A DNA stretch of 64,000 nucleotides from Candidatus Saccharibacteria bacterium RIFCSPHIGHO2_12_FULL_44_22. Lineage in GTDB: Bacteria > Patescibacteriota > Saccharimonadia > Saccharimonadales > Saccharimonadaceae. Position numbers and translations under genes: made by a program. The notes below the pieces were generated by a model. That model was not told the DNA's origin, did not search any database, and saw only the letters and a program-made list of their open reading frames with translations. Below, piece by piece: positions 35,961 through 45,875 of this stretch (positions are counted from its first letter, which is position 1; each line of letters opens with the position of its first letter). The stretch is from positions 40,980 to 104,979 of the forward strand of contig MGCS01000010.1 in NCBI GenBank assembly GCA_001790515.1, read 5' to 3'.

Positions 35961-38255
35961 CTACTTCGAGAGTAGCGATTCGAATATATTATCAATGGTC
36001 ACGTCAATATCGGACTCACTATCTCTATGTGATTCAAATTCATCGTCATCTTTTGAATAAAAGCTTGAACCGTCATAATCTTCGGGCGGCTCACTCCACC
36101 TCACAAAGATTTCGTCTATAAAAATATCTCCTAGTCCAAAATAAGCTAGAGTTTCTTCCATTTCTTCTTTAATACTCTGTTCGTCTTGATCATCCGACAA
36201 CCGCTGCCTAATTTCTTCGTCTAAAATATCAAGATGATCACTCCTGGCAGACATCTCATCGATAATCATGTCTGACATAACACCCTTCATATCCCGGCTC
36301 CACCCTATTTCAGCGATAGCCTTTAGGTCTTCATAGTCAACAAACGAGGTTGTGATAGATTCGACGAAATGAGTAGCGACTGTTTCGGATATATCCTCGG
36401 GTTCAAAATAGTAGTCAAAGATATTCAAAGCCGACTGTACATCCCTCGTGGGTATAGCTGATTTCTCTAGGTCTTCAAGCAGCTTTTTTGATAAATCCAA
36501 TTTTACTTCTTCTATTTCAATAGAGCTATCTAGTAGTCGAGACAAACTGTCGAAAATATCGAAATCGTCGGGAACGGCTCTGCTGCCAATCCAGGCGAGT
36601 TTCCTCCAATCTCTTAGTACTTTATCTTTGAACACTACGGCGCTTGATTCATCCAGCAAGATAGGATCATAGCCCGACAGTGATGAGCGTACTTCGTAGC
36701 TAAGGTTATCTTTATCTATAACAAAAGTATGCGTTAACTGGTTGAGGTATAGCGCACTCTCGATAAGTTTTTGTAGCGAGTGGAAGTGATTGCGGTGATA
36801 GTGGGTGACGAAATCGTAGATAGTAGGGTTGAGGACATCGACTACGATATGGCCGCTTCCGTCCTTTGAGGTCTTTAGGAATGTATTTTCCAGGATATCA
36901 ATAGACCTACCCAGCTGGGTTTCGTCGATCGTTTCGTCAAACGAGACCACTGCGCGGTGAAGATAATCGAACCGTATCTCTTTTCCAATCGACATCATGA
37001 CAAGCATGACATTTCGCTCTTTCTCGTCAATCTTATTAACATACACGTCTTCGTAAAGCGTCCATGGGTTTTCAAATAAATCGATAACCATGTCACTAAA
37101 AGCTTCGGGCGTGCGACCTTGCCATAGCTTTTGCTTATTGATAGCTCCGATTAAACGAGGAGAATAATTCCGGTGGTTGATGACATCGCGATACACCCTT
37201 TCGCTCACAAAGTATTCGAGATGCTTATCTGGTATATCGGATGACGCCAAGTGATTATAGAGAATCCTCGCTTTAGTGGTAGCGTCGTATTTAGACAGAT
37301 TTATAATGTACTCGGCATCAAGGAACTCTTGGTCTTTGAACACCTCGGTACTTTGTTGAGCCTGATGCAATATATACTCGCGCGTAGTCATAATCAGAGC
37401 TTTATTTTTCTTGAGATGACCAATGTTTTCTATGAGCGATTTAAATACTGAGTCTTCGCGTCGAGATAATTTATAATCTAAATAGTTACTGCCCAAAAAA
37501 TCATCGAACAAGAAAAGTTGCTTTTTCTCGGGGTTACTACTCATCATTTCAAGGGCATCATTAATATCTTGAGGAAGCGCTATGAGTTCGTCAAAGTCTT
37601 TGTCGCCCAAAAGGTAAAAGCTCATAACCTGCGCTAAGGTAGTCTTGCCAACCCCTGGCTCGCCAGCAATAACAATAAATCCATTTTCTTTTAGTGCGCT
37701 CATCGCCTCGCCAAAGCTAGGAGTTGGAGAATAGAGCGTTAGCGTACTCTCGATGCTCTCTTGTATCAAACTAGTATAATTCACCACTCTACTCGACAAT
37801 ATAGTTCGCAGTACATTGCTACTTGCCAGCCAGAGTTTGTAATGCCTTCGCTCGACACTTTGATGTCTACTCAACATAGTATTCAGCTGCTTTGGAGTGA
37901 TAATATCATCTGCCGACAACAAGTAAGGCGAAAAGAGTGCCGCTATCTCATTGACTTTCGCCTCGGATATGTCCAAGGACACTGTCAATATGTACCTTTT
38001 AGGTTTGGGGTTCATCGTGTCGAGCTTGGCGCGTTCTTTAGCGAGGTTCGACATCAAGCTAGGTACATTCTTATACCGTTTACACTGAACGACTATATCT
38101 CGTGCATCTCCACCTGATGAATATCTCAGATCTATACCACCGTCCGGTCCGTTTGCAAATGACTGAAATACTACATCCATTTCAGCAGAGAGCAAGTCTT
38201 TTGTGAATTCCTCGAATTCTTCCCACGTCAGCACATTGAAATTATATTGATTCAT
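35961..38255 (-). CDS. Mrr-like restriction endonuclease fused to STAND (nSTAND3-type) NTPase, 764 aa
   Basis: The N-terminal 110 residues form a PD-(D/E)XK nuclease of the Mrr type: WEEFEEFTKDLL, catalytic Asp in GPDGGIDLRY and Q-x-K in VVQCKRY. A linker containing HYKLWLASSNVL leads to a P-loop NTPase with Walker A GEPGVGKTTLA (about 197) and Walker B LFLFDDFLG (about 250), then winged-helix and long helical regions and an acidic tail. Known Avs/STAND immune proteins share this nuclease-NTPase-sensor plan and cut DNA on sensing phage proteins. No methylase or partner gene is adjacent. TATAAT ends 7 nt before ATG 38255. A phage-defence role is inferred. Confidence 0.85.
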   Translation of the reverse strand: MNQYNFNVLTWEEFEEFTKDLLSAEMDVVFQSFANGPDGGIDLRYSSGGDARDIVVQCKRYKNVPSLMSNLAKERAKLDTMNPKPKRYILTVSLDISEAKVNEIAALFSPYLLSADDIITPKQLNTMLSRHQSVERRHYKLWLASSNVLRTILSSRVVNYTSLIQESIESTLTLYSPTPSFGEAMSALKENGFIVIAGEPGVGKTTLAQVMSFYLLGDKDFDELIALPQDINDALEMMSSNPEKKQLFLFDDFLGSNYLDYKLSRREDSVFKSLIENIGHLKKNKALIMTTREYILHQAQQSTEVFKDQEFLDAEYIINLSKYDATTKARILYNHLASSDIPDKHLEYFVSERVYRDVINHRNYSPRLIGAINKQKLWQGRTPEAFSDMVIDLFENPWTLYEDVYVNKIDEKERNVMLVMMSIGKEIRFDYLHRAVVSFDETIDETQLGRSIDILENTFLKTSKDGSGHIVVDVLNPTIYDFVTHYHRNHFHSLQKLIESALYLNQLTHTFVIDKDNLSYEVRSSLSGYDPILLDESSAVVFKDKVLRDWRKLAWIGSRAVPDDFDIFDSLSRLLDSSIEIEEVKLDLSKKLLEDLEKSAIPTRDVQSALNIFDYYFEPEDISETVATHFVESITTSFVDYEDLKAIAEIGWSRDMKGVMSDMIIDEMSARSDHLDILDEEIRQRLSDDQDEQSIKEEMEETLAYFGLGDIFIDEIFVRWSEPPEDYDGSSFYSKDDDEFESHRDSESDIDVTIDNIFESLLSK

Positions 38256-38299
38256 CACCTAAATTATACACTGTCGTCAGTCGATCAAACCTTTTTGCT

Positions 38300-40675
38300 T
38301 TAGGTAACGGTATTATCCCACTTCCAGTCACGTATCTCTGGCATATCGATGCCATGACGATGAATGTAATTTTTATGCTCAATCAGCTTTTGTTGCATAT
38401 GCTGCTTCAGTTGTTCGCTTTCGGGGCTGTCGAGTTCGAGGTGTTTCAATACGTCGATTACTAAATGATACCGATCCATGTCATTCAGCACCGTCATATC
38501 AAAAGCAGTCGTGATAGTACCTTCTTCTTTATAGCCGCGGACATGCAAATTGCGGTTTGCTCGCTGGTACGTCAGACGATGGATTAACCAAGGGTATCCA
38601 TGAAAGGCAAATTTGATTTGCTTGTCTCGAGTAAATAGCTCATCATACTCGGGGTCGCTCAGCCCGTGAGGATGTTCTGATTGCGGCAATAATCTCATCA
38701 GATCAACAACATTAACAACCCGAACTTTTAATTCTGGGAGATGCTGACGCAATATTGATACAGCAGCCAATGTTTCGAGCGTCGGCACATCGCCAGCACA
38801 CGCCATGACGATATCCGGTTCGCCGCCCTTGTCGTTACTCGCCCATTCCCAAACGCTCACACCTTTCGTGCAGTGCGTTATCGCCTCTTCCATCGTCAGC
38901 CACTGCGGGCTATCGTGTTTGCCGGCAATTATCAGGTTGATATAATTTCTGCTCTTTAGGCAATGATTCAAACTAGAAATAGTCGTGTTTGCATCGGGCG
39001 GAAGATAAATACGCGTCACATCTGCTTTTTTGTTGGCAAGATGGTCAATAAAACCAGGATCTTGATGAGTAAAGCCATTGTGATCTTGTCGCCAAACATG
39101 AGAGGTCAAAAGATAGTTGAGCGAAGGTATGTCGTTCCTCCAGGGCAGCTCCGAGCACATCTTGAGCCACTTGGCGTGCTGGTTGACCATGGAATCAATG
39201 ATCCGTATAAATGCCTCGTAACTGTTCAGTACGCCGTGCCGCCCCGTCAGTAAATACCCTTCTAACCAACCTTGTGATTGATGTTCGCTCAGCATCGAAT
39301 CAAGCACTGCACCGTCATGCGCCAAAAACTCGTCGTTTGCACCGATGCGAGCCGACCACTGCCGATTCGTTTCTTCGAACACCGCCTCTAATCTGTTAGA
39401 CATTTGTTCATCGGGGCTGAATATTCGGAAATTTCGATGTACCTGGTTCAACTTTACAACGTCGCGCAAAAACGGTCCGAGCGCATGGACATTCCCTTCG
39501 CTACTGATCCCACGATGAGGAATATCGATGCCGTACGAGCGAAAGTCCGGCAAATGTAGTTCGCGAATATAACCGCCAGCGTTCGCGTGATCATTAGACC
39601 CCATTCTGCGGCCGCCAACCGGTGTGAGTTTGGCTAGTTCTGGACGCAAAGCGCCTTCTTCGGTGAATAGTTCGTCCGGTCGATAACTCTGCAGCCACTG
39701 TTCGAGTATTGCGAGGTTGTCTGGATGCGCTTCATCAACAGCAAGGGGCACTTGGTGCGCGCGAAATGTTCCTTCAATCAGCTTGCCGTTAATCTCTTTC
39801 GGACCTGTCCAGCCTTTGGGGGAACTAAGTATGATCAGTGGCCAGCGGGGTCGAGTTGTATCGTGATTGTCGCGGGCGTTTGATTGGATACGGCGTATTT
39901 CTTCAACTGCCTCGTCCATTTTTGCCGCCATCAGCTGATGCATATGTTCGGGTTCATCTCCTTCAACAAAATACGGCACCCATCCATAACCCCGAAACAG
40001 TTGTTCTAATTCATCCCGTTCAATCCGAGCGAGAATCGTGGGGTTACTGATTTTGTACCCATTCAAATGGAGGATCGGCAGGACAGCGCCATCCGTGCGC
40101 GGATTCAAGAATTTATTCGAATGCCAAGCCGTGGCAAGCGGTCCGGTCTCGGCTTCTCCGTCGCCAACAACGCAGGCGACAATCAGCTCGGGGTTATCAA
40201 ATACCGCTCCGAACGCATGACTCAGCGAATAGCCCAGCTCACCACCTTCGTGCATAGATCCGGGCACCTGAGGTGACACGTGGCTCGACAGTCCGCCGGG
40301 AAATGACGAAGTTTTGAATAATTTGCGCAGGCCAGCGGTATCTTGAGTAATTTCAGGGTAATACTCGCTGAAAGTTCCTTCCAGATAGACATTACTCACC
40401 ACGGCAGGCCCGCCATGACCGGGTCCGGATATGTATATCATATTCAAATCGTGCTGTTTGATAACTCTGTTCAGGTGCGTATAGATGAAATTTTGGCCGG
40501 GCGACGTTCCCCAGTGACCCAGCAAGAGTTTTTTGACATGCTCTAAACGCAGCGGCTCTTTTAGTAGCGGGTTGTCGCACAAATAGATTTGCCCTACGGT
40601 TACATAATTTGACGCCCGCCAATACGCATCCATCTTTTCGAGCATTTCACGACTGAGCGGCGCGTCTGTGTTCAT
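38300..40675 (-). CDS. xfp: Phosphoketolase, 791 aa
   Basis: A thiamine-diphosphate enzyme that splits xylulose 5-phosphate (and perhaps fructose 6-phosphate) with phosphate to acetyl phosphate and a triose or tetrose phosphate. Features: [46 protein letters not shown], and the ThDP/Mg site [14 protein letters not shown]. Length is normal for the family. ATG 40675 overlaps the acetate-kinase stop as ATGA; upstream in-frame codons would run into ackA. Together with ackA and gnd it forms a heterofermentative (bifid-shunt-like) route that gains ATP. Confidence 0.96.
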   Translation of the reverse strand: MNTDAPLSREMLEKMDAYWRASNYVTVGQIYLCDNPLLKEPLRLEHVKKLLLGHWGTSPGQNFIYTHLNRVIKQHDLNMIYISGPGHGGPAVVSNVYLEGTFSEYYPEITQDTAGLRKLFKTSSFPGGLSSHVSPQVPGSMHEGGELGYSLSHAFGAVFDNPELIVACVVGDGEAETGPLATAWHSNKFLNPRTDGAVLPILHLNGYKISNPTILARIERDELEQLFRGYGWVPYFVEGDEPEHMHQLMAAKMDEAVEEIRRIQSNARDNHDTTRPRWPLIILSSPKGWTGPKEINGKLIEGTFRAHQVPLAVDEAHPDNLAILEQWLQSYRPDELFTEEGALRPELAKLTPVGGRRMGSNDHANAGGYIRELHLPDFRSYGIDIPHRGISSEGNVHALGPFLRDVVKLNQVHRNFRIFSPDEQMSNRLEAVFEETNRQWSARIGANDEFLAHDGAVLDSMLSEHQSQGWLEGYLLTGRHGVLNSYEAFIRIIDSMVNQHAKWLKMCSELPWRNDIPSLNYLLTSHVWRQDHNGFTHQDPGFIDHLANKKADVTRIYLPPDANTTISSLNHCLKSRNYINLIIAGKHDSPQWLTMEEAITHCTKGVSVWEWASNDKGGEPDIVMACAGDVPTLETLAAVSILRQHLPELKVRVVNVVDLMRLLPQSEHPHGLSDPEYDELFTRDKQIKFAFHGYPWLIHRLTYQRANRNLHVRGYKEEGTITTAFDMTVLNDMDRYHLVIDVLKHLELDSPESEQLKQHMQQKLIEHKNYIHRHGIDMPEIRDWKWDNTVT

Positions 40676-41865
40676 CCGAGTATCTCTTTTTGCCCTATTA
40701 TTCCTTTGGCTAATCGACACATCACCATTGATTCGTCTGTCGGTATAACATGAACCCCAACCCGACTAGACTCAGAAGAAATGCACTTTTCATGCACGCT
40801 ATTTAGCTTGGTATCGACAGTAATTCCCAAAAAATCTAGATTTTGACACACTCTTTGCCTGATTTCTGACGATTGTTCGCCTATTCCTCCAGAAAATATG
40901 AGCGAATCTAATCCGCCGATTGTCGTTGCGAGTGAACCGATTGCTTTTTGCACATTGTACACAAACAACGCGACAGCATCTCTCGAACCTGCATGCTGGT
41001 CTTGCTCTTGCAATAACCTATGCATATCTGCACTACGGCCAGAAACACCCAAAAGACCCGATTCAAAGTTAACCATATGTTTGAATGATTCTTCGTCAAC
41101 GTCATACTTTGTATGCATATACCAGGCCAAACTTGGATCGATGTCACCTGATCGTGTGCTCATGACTATTCCTGATGCAGGCGAAAATCCCATTGTCGTG
41201 TCGACTGGTTTTCCACTGCGAGTAGCAGCGAGACTCGCGCCACTACCCAGGTGCGCATAAATAACACGGCCATTAACGGCCACGTCGCCTGCATATTCCT
41301 GAAAGGCCTGCTGTAAATACGCATACGACAATCCATGAAAACCATATCTACGAAATGCAGGGTCTGCGCCCTGGTTCGGCACACTCAATAGTTGTGCAAC
41401 GCGGGGTAGATTATGAAAATAAGCGGTATCATAACAAACAACATGCAGTACCCCTGGTAGATTTTTACGAAAGAGGTCTATGAGTCGTAGTGAACGAGTA
41501 AGATGCCCGGGATCCAGTGGTATGTAGGTTTCTAGTTCGCGAACAAGTTCATCTGTGATTGTTTCGGCCTGCTGACTTCGTGGGCCAGCCTGGACGATTC
41601 TATGACTGATCGTGTCGACATTCTGTAAATAACCAGACTGCTCGAGGGTGTCATACAGCTTCTGTTCGATTGGCTGGTCAGCATCAATCTGGATAGTTGC
41701 ATTGACCGTCTCTTTGTCAGGTTCGGTGACGCGAATTTGAATCTCACCTTGGCCGAGACCGATTATACGGAGCGTATATAGCCGCTGATTCGCAGTAAAG
41801 ATATCTAATTTAATACTAGATGACCCAGCGTTGACCGTCATTATCGTTGAATCTACAGTACTCAC
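40672..41865 (-). CDS. ackA: Acetate kinase, 397 aa
   Basis: Transfers the phosphate of acetyl phosphate to ADP, yielding acetate and ATP. Motifs: [11 protein letters not shown] at the start, [34 protein letters not shown] and [13 protein letters not shown]. The usual HRVVHGG loop is HRIVQAGP here, a small departure near the acetate pocket. Starts with GTG 41865, 6 nt after TACAAT (leaderless); an overlapping ATG there is followed at once by a stop. First gene of the ackA-xfp operon, with 4-nt overlap. Confidence 0.95.
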   Translation of the reverse strand: MSTVDSTIMTVNAGSSSIKLDIFTANQRLYTLRIIGLGQGEIQIRVTEPDKETVNATIQIDADQPIEQKLYDTLEQSGYLQNVDTISHRIVQAGPRSQQAETITDELVRELETYIPLDPGHLTRSLRLIDLFRKNLPGVLHVVCYDTAYFHNLPRVAQLLSVPNQGADPAFRRYGFHGLSYAYLQQAFQEYAGDVAVNGRVIYAHLGSGASLAATRSGKPVDTTMGFSPASGIVMSTRSGDIDPSLAWYMHTKYDVDEESFKHMVNFESGLLGVSGRSADMHRLLQEQDQHAGSRDAVALFVYNVQKAIGSLATTIGGLDSLIFSGGIGEQSSEIRQRVCQNLDFLGITVDTKLNSVHEKCISSESSRVGVHVIPTDESMVMCRLAKGIIGQKEILG

Positions 41866-42123
41866 ATCTTGATTGTATCATTGTAAGCATAAGAATTGAT
41901 GTTACCGAGAATACGTTTATTATATCCAATCAGGACTAGGGGCGTGGGGGCGTGCTTCATAGGGGAGACGTCACGCCTCTATTTAATCACAGAACCTAAC
42001 TACTCAAGGCATGTACTATGCCAGGGAATACGGCGACTACCCTACCTTCATGCACAAAATAAAATACCCGTGTGCTTTCTTTTGTAAAAGTATCCGTGGG
42101 TTCGAACCATAATCTAAGGCAAA
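41866..42123. other. Gap upstream of ackA without a recognised gene
   Basis: It holds a second minus-strand TATAAT about 55 nt before ackA, a GC-rich block (GGGGCGTG...CACGCCTC can pair), GGCAT-GTACT-ATGCC and an isolated GGGTTCGAACC that looks like a tRNA T-loop but has no acceptor or anticodon arm around it. The frames here are shadows. Confidence 0.35.
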
Positions 42124-42161
42124 GAAAAAAGTCCCAGATCGGAAGATCTAAGACTTTTTTC
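42124..42161 (-). terminator. Terminator of tRNA-Gln
   Basis: On the minus strand AAAAAAGTC-TT-AGATC pairs with GATCT-GG-GACTTTTTT around a TTCC loop, ending in a T-run. It begins 2 nt after the tRNA. Confidence 0.75.
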
Positions 42162-42162
42162 A

Positions 42163-42237
42163 TGGCTGGGCTGGAGGGATTCGAACCCCCGAATGTCGGC
42201 ACCAAAAACCGATGCCTTACCACTTGGCGACAGCCCA
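42163..42237 (-). tRNA. tRNA-Gln (anticodon TTG)
   Basis: A complete cloverleaf: acceptor TGGGCTG/CAGCCCA, D arm GCC...GGC, anticodon stem TCGGT/GCCGA with loop TTTTGGT (anticodon TTG), T arm GGGGG-TTCGAAT-CCCTC, and an encoded CCA end. The U1-A72 start is usual for glutamine tRNAs. Confidence 0.95.
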
Positions 42238-42252
42238 TTAAAGTGCTTGATT

Positions 42253-42258
42253 ATTATA
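42253..42258 (-). promoter_or_regulatory. -10 box of tRNA-Gln
   Basis: TGgTATAAT on the minus strand, about 16 nt upstream of the tRNA 5' end. Confidence 0.6.
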
Positions 42259-42387
42259 CCATACCTCAGTTGTCCGAAGCTACTATATTTGACTTAACCT
42301 GCAAATTAATTTATTGACTATCCATTAGATGCATTTGTCAAAATGGATCAGTTCATCGACGAGGTAAAGTAAAGGTCTTTGTATTTA

Positions 42388-42669
42388 ATACACCCGACAG
42401 ATGAATGCCGGGTGTATCTTCTATGCGGAGGTGCGAGGTTTTATCATGACAAAACCCATAGTCGGTAGATACGCATAGGTACCTAAACAAAGATTTCTCT
42501 TTACGGAATTCATATGTATAGTTCATCAATACGATTCGCGTGTCTGGCGTATATGTGCCGTTAGTGACAGGGCGAACGCCTGATTACAACGTATGTAATC
42601 GAGGTGAAATCTAGCGTGAATCGGTGCGTCAATAGATTGACTGCAAAGGTATACAAGAAAACGTTTGTT
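42388..42669 (-). ncRNA. Candidate small RNA (promoter plus terminal hairpin)
   Basis: On the minus strand a textbook promoter, TTGACA (42704-42699), 17 nt, TATATT (42681-42676), faces a stretch ending in a perfect 9-bp hairpin ATACACCCG/CGGGTGTAT (42388-42417). Frames of 96 and 57 codons cross the region, but the first starts upstream of the promoter and the second reads through the terminal hairpin, so an RNA is likelier than a protein. No known RNA family recognised; the T-run is weak. Confidence 0.3.
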
Positions 42670-42911
42670 ATTATCAATATAGCACACATTATCAAATTTG
42701 TCAATAGTAATTTTGATTCGGACATGAATTGGGCTCCTAAAATCTAGGAGCCCGTATCCAGGTGCCGATAATATGGTCGGGGTATGCGCGCGACAGTGCG
42801 CGCAGTCGTACTGCATGTCGCGATGAACCTACTTCCGGTGTTTTCCTGTTCGTTCGGGTCGGACGATGTTGGTATCGAGTAGTAGCGCCTCCTCGAGATC
42901 GCTCATATCGG
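42670..42911. other. Gap with a perfect hairpin
   Basis: Contains the promoter of the candidate RNA and a perfect 9-bp stem GGGCTCCTA/TAGGAGCCC at 42731-42753, probably the end of transcription for the small gene at 42912-43058. A 25-codon minus-strand frame (MSDLEEALLLDTN...) lies at about 42902-42825 with no good ribosome site. Confidence 0.4.
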
Positions 42912-43058
42912 TCAGGGATCCCCCCTCCGATCGATTTCCTTTTCGAGATTGTTGACCTGACTGGTCAGTACCTCTTGCGTGATTTTCCCTGCATCGTAGT
43001 GATTCCGCAACGTTGTGATCCGTGCTTTTAGCTGATCGCGGGTCTGGTCATTGTACAT
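42912..43058 (-). CDS. Small coiled-coil protein, 48 aa
   Basis: ATG 43058 has GGAGGT 4 nt upstream, a strong reason to believe the gene. The product (MYNDQTRDQLKARITTL, then HYDAGKITQEVLTSQVNNL) is charged and helical with a heptad-like pattern, ending RRGDP. No family recognised. Belongs to the SD-plus-hairpin class. Confidence 0.6.
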   Translation of the reverse strand: MYNDQTRDQLKARITTLRNHYDAGKITQEVLTSQVNNLEKEIDRRGDP

Positions 43059-43191
43059 TGCTACCTCCAGATTTGGCACCCGGAATGATAGCACGCTCAC
43101 GGGCGCTATGAAAGTGTAAAAATGAACATAAAAAGTCGCATGAATACGTCAAATATTGACAGCATGCTTATGTCAGAACATTCGTGGTTTG

Positions 43192-43779
43192 TTATTGCCA
43201 GGTCGTTGCCATCGTTAAGTAATGACGTACACGAGCTGGATCTAGCTGCTCTCGTTCGGCGCGAGTGGCAACGGCAGAATGGATATAGCGATGTTTTATG
43301 CGAGGTACGACAGAAAGTGCTCGGGCGACAAATAACGTTCGTTTCATGTCAAGCGCAACTTGTTCGGCTGCAAATTCTTCAAAATCCGTACGCTCTGATG
43401 TCGAAAGTGTCTGAAACGTTTGGAGGTGATCGAGTATTTCGCGAGCAACCTGACCGCCGGATCGCCTTTCGTCGCTACCTGATACCTTACCTGCGTATTG
43501 GTGACTATTGCCGTAAAAATATTCGGTATTCGCCTGTGACCTATGTAAACTATCCTGCGTAACGGATAGAAGAAACGGCGCTTGTGGAGTATCACGTTCA
43601 TCAAGTCGCAGCGCCGCACCGGACGCCTTGTCAGACCATTCGACGTAGCGGAGCAGTGTGTCATCTCTCCCCTGTCCGTTACTTTCCCAGTTAAATATAT
43701 TATGGGTTTGTTGCATAACGTCTCTGTTTAAACGATGAAGGTCTTTGGCGCTATGGTGAGGAGGGGATTTTTCGGACAT
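43192..43779 (-). CDS. Hypothetical protein, 195 aa
   Basis: Unrecognised soluble protein, rich in charged residues and histidines, with helices in the C-terminal half (SERTDFEEFAAEQVALDMKR). The opposite-strand frame at 43122-43562 overlaps it almost fully and has poorer composition, so this strand is chosen. It lies 6 nt after the MORN-like gene's stop and is likely co-transcribed with it and with the Nudix gene. Confidence 0.6.
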   Translation of the reverse strand: MSEKSPPHHSAKDLHRLNRDVMQQTHNIFNWESNGQGRDDTLLRYVEWSDKASGAALRLDERDTPQAPFLLSVTQDSLHRSQANTEYFYGNSHQYAGKVSGSDERRSGGQVAREILDHLQTFQTLSTSERTDFEEFAAEQVALDMKRTLFVARALSVVPRIKHRYIHSAVATRAEREQLDPARVRHYLTMATTWQ

Positions 43780-43785
43780 AATTGA

Positions 43786-44028
43786 TTAGTCGGTTTGTAT
43801 ATTAGATTCAGTTGGCGACACTTGGTTCATATGGGTTACTTTGTGTACTTCGCCCTTGGCATTATAGGTCACCCACTCACCGACTTGTCTGCCATCATCA
43901 AAATGTCCTGACCGTAGTTTGGTGCCGTCTTTGCGGAACCATTCCCAGTATCCTGCAGGCAATCCTTCGATAGTAAATCCTCTTGCCCAGACTGTGCCGT
44001 CTTTGTGGTAGTGAATGTAGGGCTTCAT
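43786..44028 (-). CDS. MORN-variant repeat protein, 80 aa
   Basis: Short aromatic-glycine repeats: YHKDGTVWARGFTIEG, AGYWEWFRKDGTKLRSGHF and VGEWVTYNAKGEV match the MORN-variant pattern (about 22-residue beta hairpins). Such repeats mediate protein or lipid contacts. TACTAT ends 6 nt before ATG 44028, so the 26-codon upstream extension, which overlaps the Nudix gene, is rejected. Confidence 0.72.
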   Translation of the reverse strand: MKPYIHYHKDGTVWARGFTIEGLPAGYWEWFRKDGTKLRSGHFDDGRQVGEWVTYNAKGEVHKVTHMNQVSPTESNIQTD

Positions 44029-44045
44029 AATTCTATAGTACGCCT

Positions 44046-44474
44046 TTACGCCGTATGCGCAACATGATGATGTATAGATTTTAGATAGGTAATAACGACT
44101 GGCCACGATGTGTCTGGCGACTGATGCGAAGTCAGTGTATCAAGCGTTGCTTGCGGATCGGCCCAATGGTACTGATCATGTTCCCAGCTGATCTGTATGT
44201 CAGGAGTTGCATCTAGCTGTGCTATAAAGACATGGTGATGCTCATGCTCGTCGCCTGTCTGGTCGTGTACTTGACGAACGGCTGTTGTTGATAGTTTTAT
44301 GCCTGTTTCTTCACGCACTTCACGAAGAAGTCCGTCGATGACGGTTTCATTTCGTTCGATGATACCACCAGGAAAATCAATTTCGTATGCCAATACTGGA
44401 TGTGTACTGCTTCGTCGCAACACTAAAATCTGCCCGGCAGGGTTATATAGTATTGCTTTGGCGACGTATCTCAT
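44046..44474 (-). CDS. Nudix hydrolase, 142 aa
   Basis: A perfect Nudix box, GGIIERNETVIDGLLREVREETGI, spans about residues 36-59 and contains all metal ligands. The rest (RQVHDQTGDEHEHHHVFIAQL) fits MutT-like enzymes that cleave nucleotide derivatives. ATG 44474 has TTAGGAT 6 nt upstream, usable as either a -10 or a weak ribosome site. The MORN-like and hypothetical genes follow. Confidence 0.9.
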   Translation of the reverse strand: MRYVAKAILYNPAGQILVLRRSSTHPVLAYEIDFPGGIIERNETVIDGLLREVREETGIKLSTTAVRQVHDQTGDEHEHHHVFIAQLDATPDIQISWEHDQYHWADPQATLDTLTSHQSPDTSWPVVITYLKSIHHHVAHTA

Positions 44475-44552
44475 ACCACCATCCTAACAGATATGGCGCG
44501 AAAAGTTGAGCATAAGCGAATTGTGGTGGTATAGTATGAGACTAAAAACTGA

Positions 44553-45833
44553 TTACACTATATCGTCAATACCGACATCAAGTTCTAGGCCTTTAATCTT
44601 TGGCATGCTTGCCTGTCCGATATGTCCCTGCATGCTGCCGATGATATTTGCCGTGCCCATCAGTAGTTTATTAGCTTGCTTTTCGCGCTGCGCCCAAAGT
44701 TTTTCGTAGACAACGCGCTCTTTGGTGACCTGTGTCGTCATTTCTTGGTACGTTTCAATCATGCTTTCGATTTGCTGTGAAAACTCGTGGCTGGTGACGA
44801 ATGAATACAGCGCATCTGCTTTGTCACCTTGGTTGGCTGCAAGGGCTTTTTGGCGACCAACATCTAGCAGTCCTTTTCGGAGTAGTGTCGCAAGGATAAT
44901 CGCAAGTTTTGGTTTGACAATCCACACACCATCGACTTGTCCCATGTCGGTATCAAGTTGCTTTGGCAATATCTCGCTAATAATGACAGGGATATTTGCT
45001 TTTGCGCTACGCAAATCAGTTTTGAGTTTTGGGATCCAGTCATCCGTCCAGTTTTTTGTTCGTTTGATCTCCCATAATATGATGCCGCAGGCAATGCCGC
45101 TCTGGCTCTTGACGGTATGACTGATATCGGCACCATTAACACCTTTCGCGACCGGATTAATCTCGTCATCACGGAAGTGATTTGCCAGTGCTTCTTCTAG
45201 GTCTAATTCCAATATTTCGCCCTGAAGCTGCTGGCTCCCTTGAGCGGCTTTGCGTTGAGCGTCGTCCAATGCTTTTTGCAAGTCGGTAATCGTCTTTTCT
45301 TTCGCAGCCAAATTTAAACGCTGTTTTTCATCGGCTGTCTTTTGCACTTCTTCACGGATACGCGACTCTTCTTCGGCAAGTTTCTTTTTTGCTTCCAGCT
45401 CGGCGTTGTCTTTTGCTTTATTACTTTCGCGTAACTGATCCATTAATTTACCCAGATCCTCACGAAGTTTTTTGCTGTCTTGTTTGGCATTTTCAGCATC
45501 GTTTTTCAACATCTGAATTAATGATTCTTGTTCCGCCGCGGTTTTCCGCGCTTCATTCGCAGTATCTTGGGCGATCTTTTTACGCTCTAGCTCCAGATCT
45601 GCCGCTGCTTGTTTTTGAAGTAATTCACGTTCCCCTGCAAGCTGTTTTTCGGCCATAGCACTTGCTGCGGCTCGCTCTTTTGCAACGGCCGCTTCTTGTT
45701 CTGACTTGATCGCCACGAGCTCTTCGGCGTGCTTGTGTCGCTCGGCACTTAGAACGCGAGCCTCGATCTGACTCTCTAGTACTTTGTCGACTTCGATCTC
45801 CGTTCCGCAGTGGGTGCACGTAATTGTATTCAT
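44553..45833 (-). CDS. DUF2130-domain protein with zinc finger and coiled coil, 426 aa
   Basis: The N-terminus has CTHCG (half of a zinc ribbon), then a long Ala/Glu/Lys coiled coil at about residues 30-200, then the DUF2130 domain with IILWEIKRTKNWTDDWIPKLK, whose E-x-K hints at a nuclease-like fold. Family function is unknown; DUF2130 proteins are often near DNA-related genes. TATACT ends 7 nt before ATG 45833. The gene stands alone. Confidence 0.88.
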   Translation of the reverse strand: MNTITCTHCGTEIEVDKVLESQIEARVLSAERHKHAEELVAIKSEQEAAVAKERAAASAMAEKQLAGERELLQKQAAADLELERKKIAQDTANEARKTAAEQESLIQMLKNDAENAKQDSKKLREDLGKLMDQLRESNKAKDNAELEAKKKLAEEESRIREEVQKTADEKQRLNLAAKEKTITDLQKALDDAQRKAAQGSQQLQGEILELDLEEALANHFRDDEINPVAKGVNGADISHTVKSQSGIACGIILWEIKRTKNWTDDWIPKLKTDLRSAKANIPVIISEILPKQLDTDMGQVDGVWIVKPKLAIILATLLRKGLLDVGRQKALAANQGDKADALYSFVTSHEFSQQIESMIETYQEMTTQVTKERVVYEKLWAQREKQANKLLMGTANIIGSMQGHIGQASMPKIKGLELDVGIDDIV

Positions 45834-45875
45834 CAATATTAGTATACCTGAATCAGGGTAGTGTCCGGAAATATA

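Noticed and set aside
41990..42110. Isolated GGGTTCGAACC resembling a tRNA or tmRNA T-loop
   Set aside because: No acceptor, D or anticodon arm could be built around it on either strand, and no tmRNA start or tag frame was found.
42526..42816. 96-codon minus-strand frame starting MQYDCAHC
   Set aside because: Crosses a perfect hairpin and a textbook promoter, and codon choice is random-looking; probably chance.
43122..43562. 146-codon plus-strand frame
   Set aside because: Almost fully covered by the better minus-strand gene at 43192-43779; no Shine-Dalgarno or -10 box before it.
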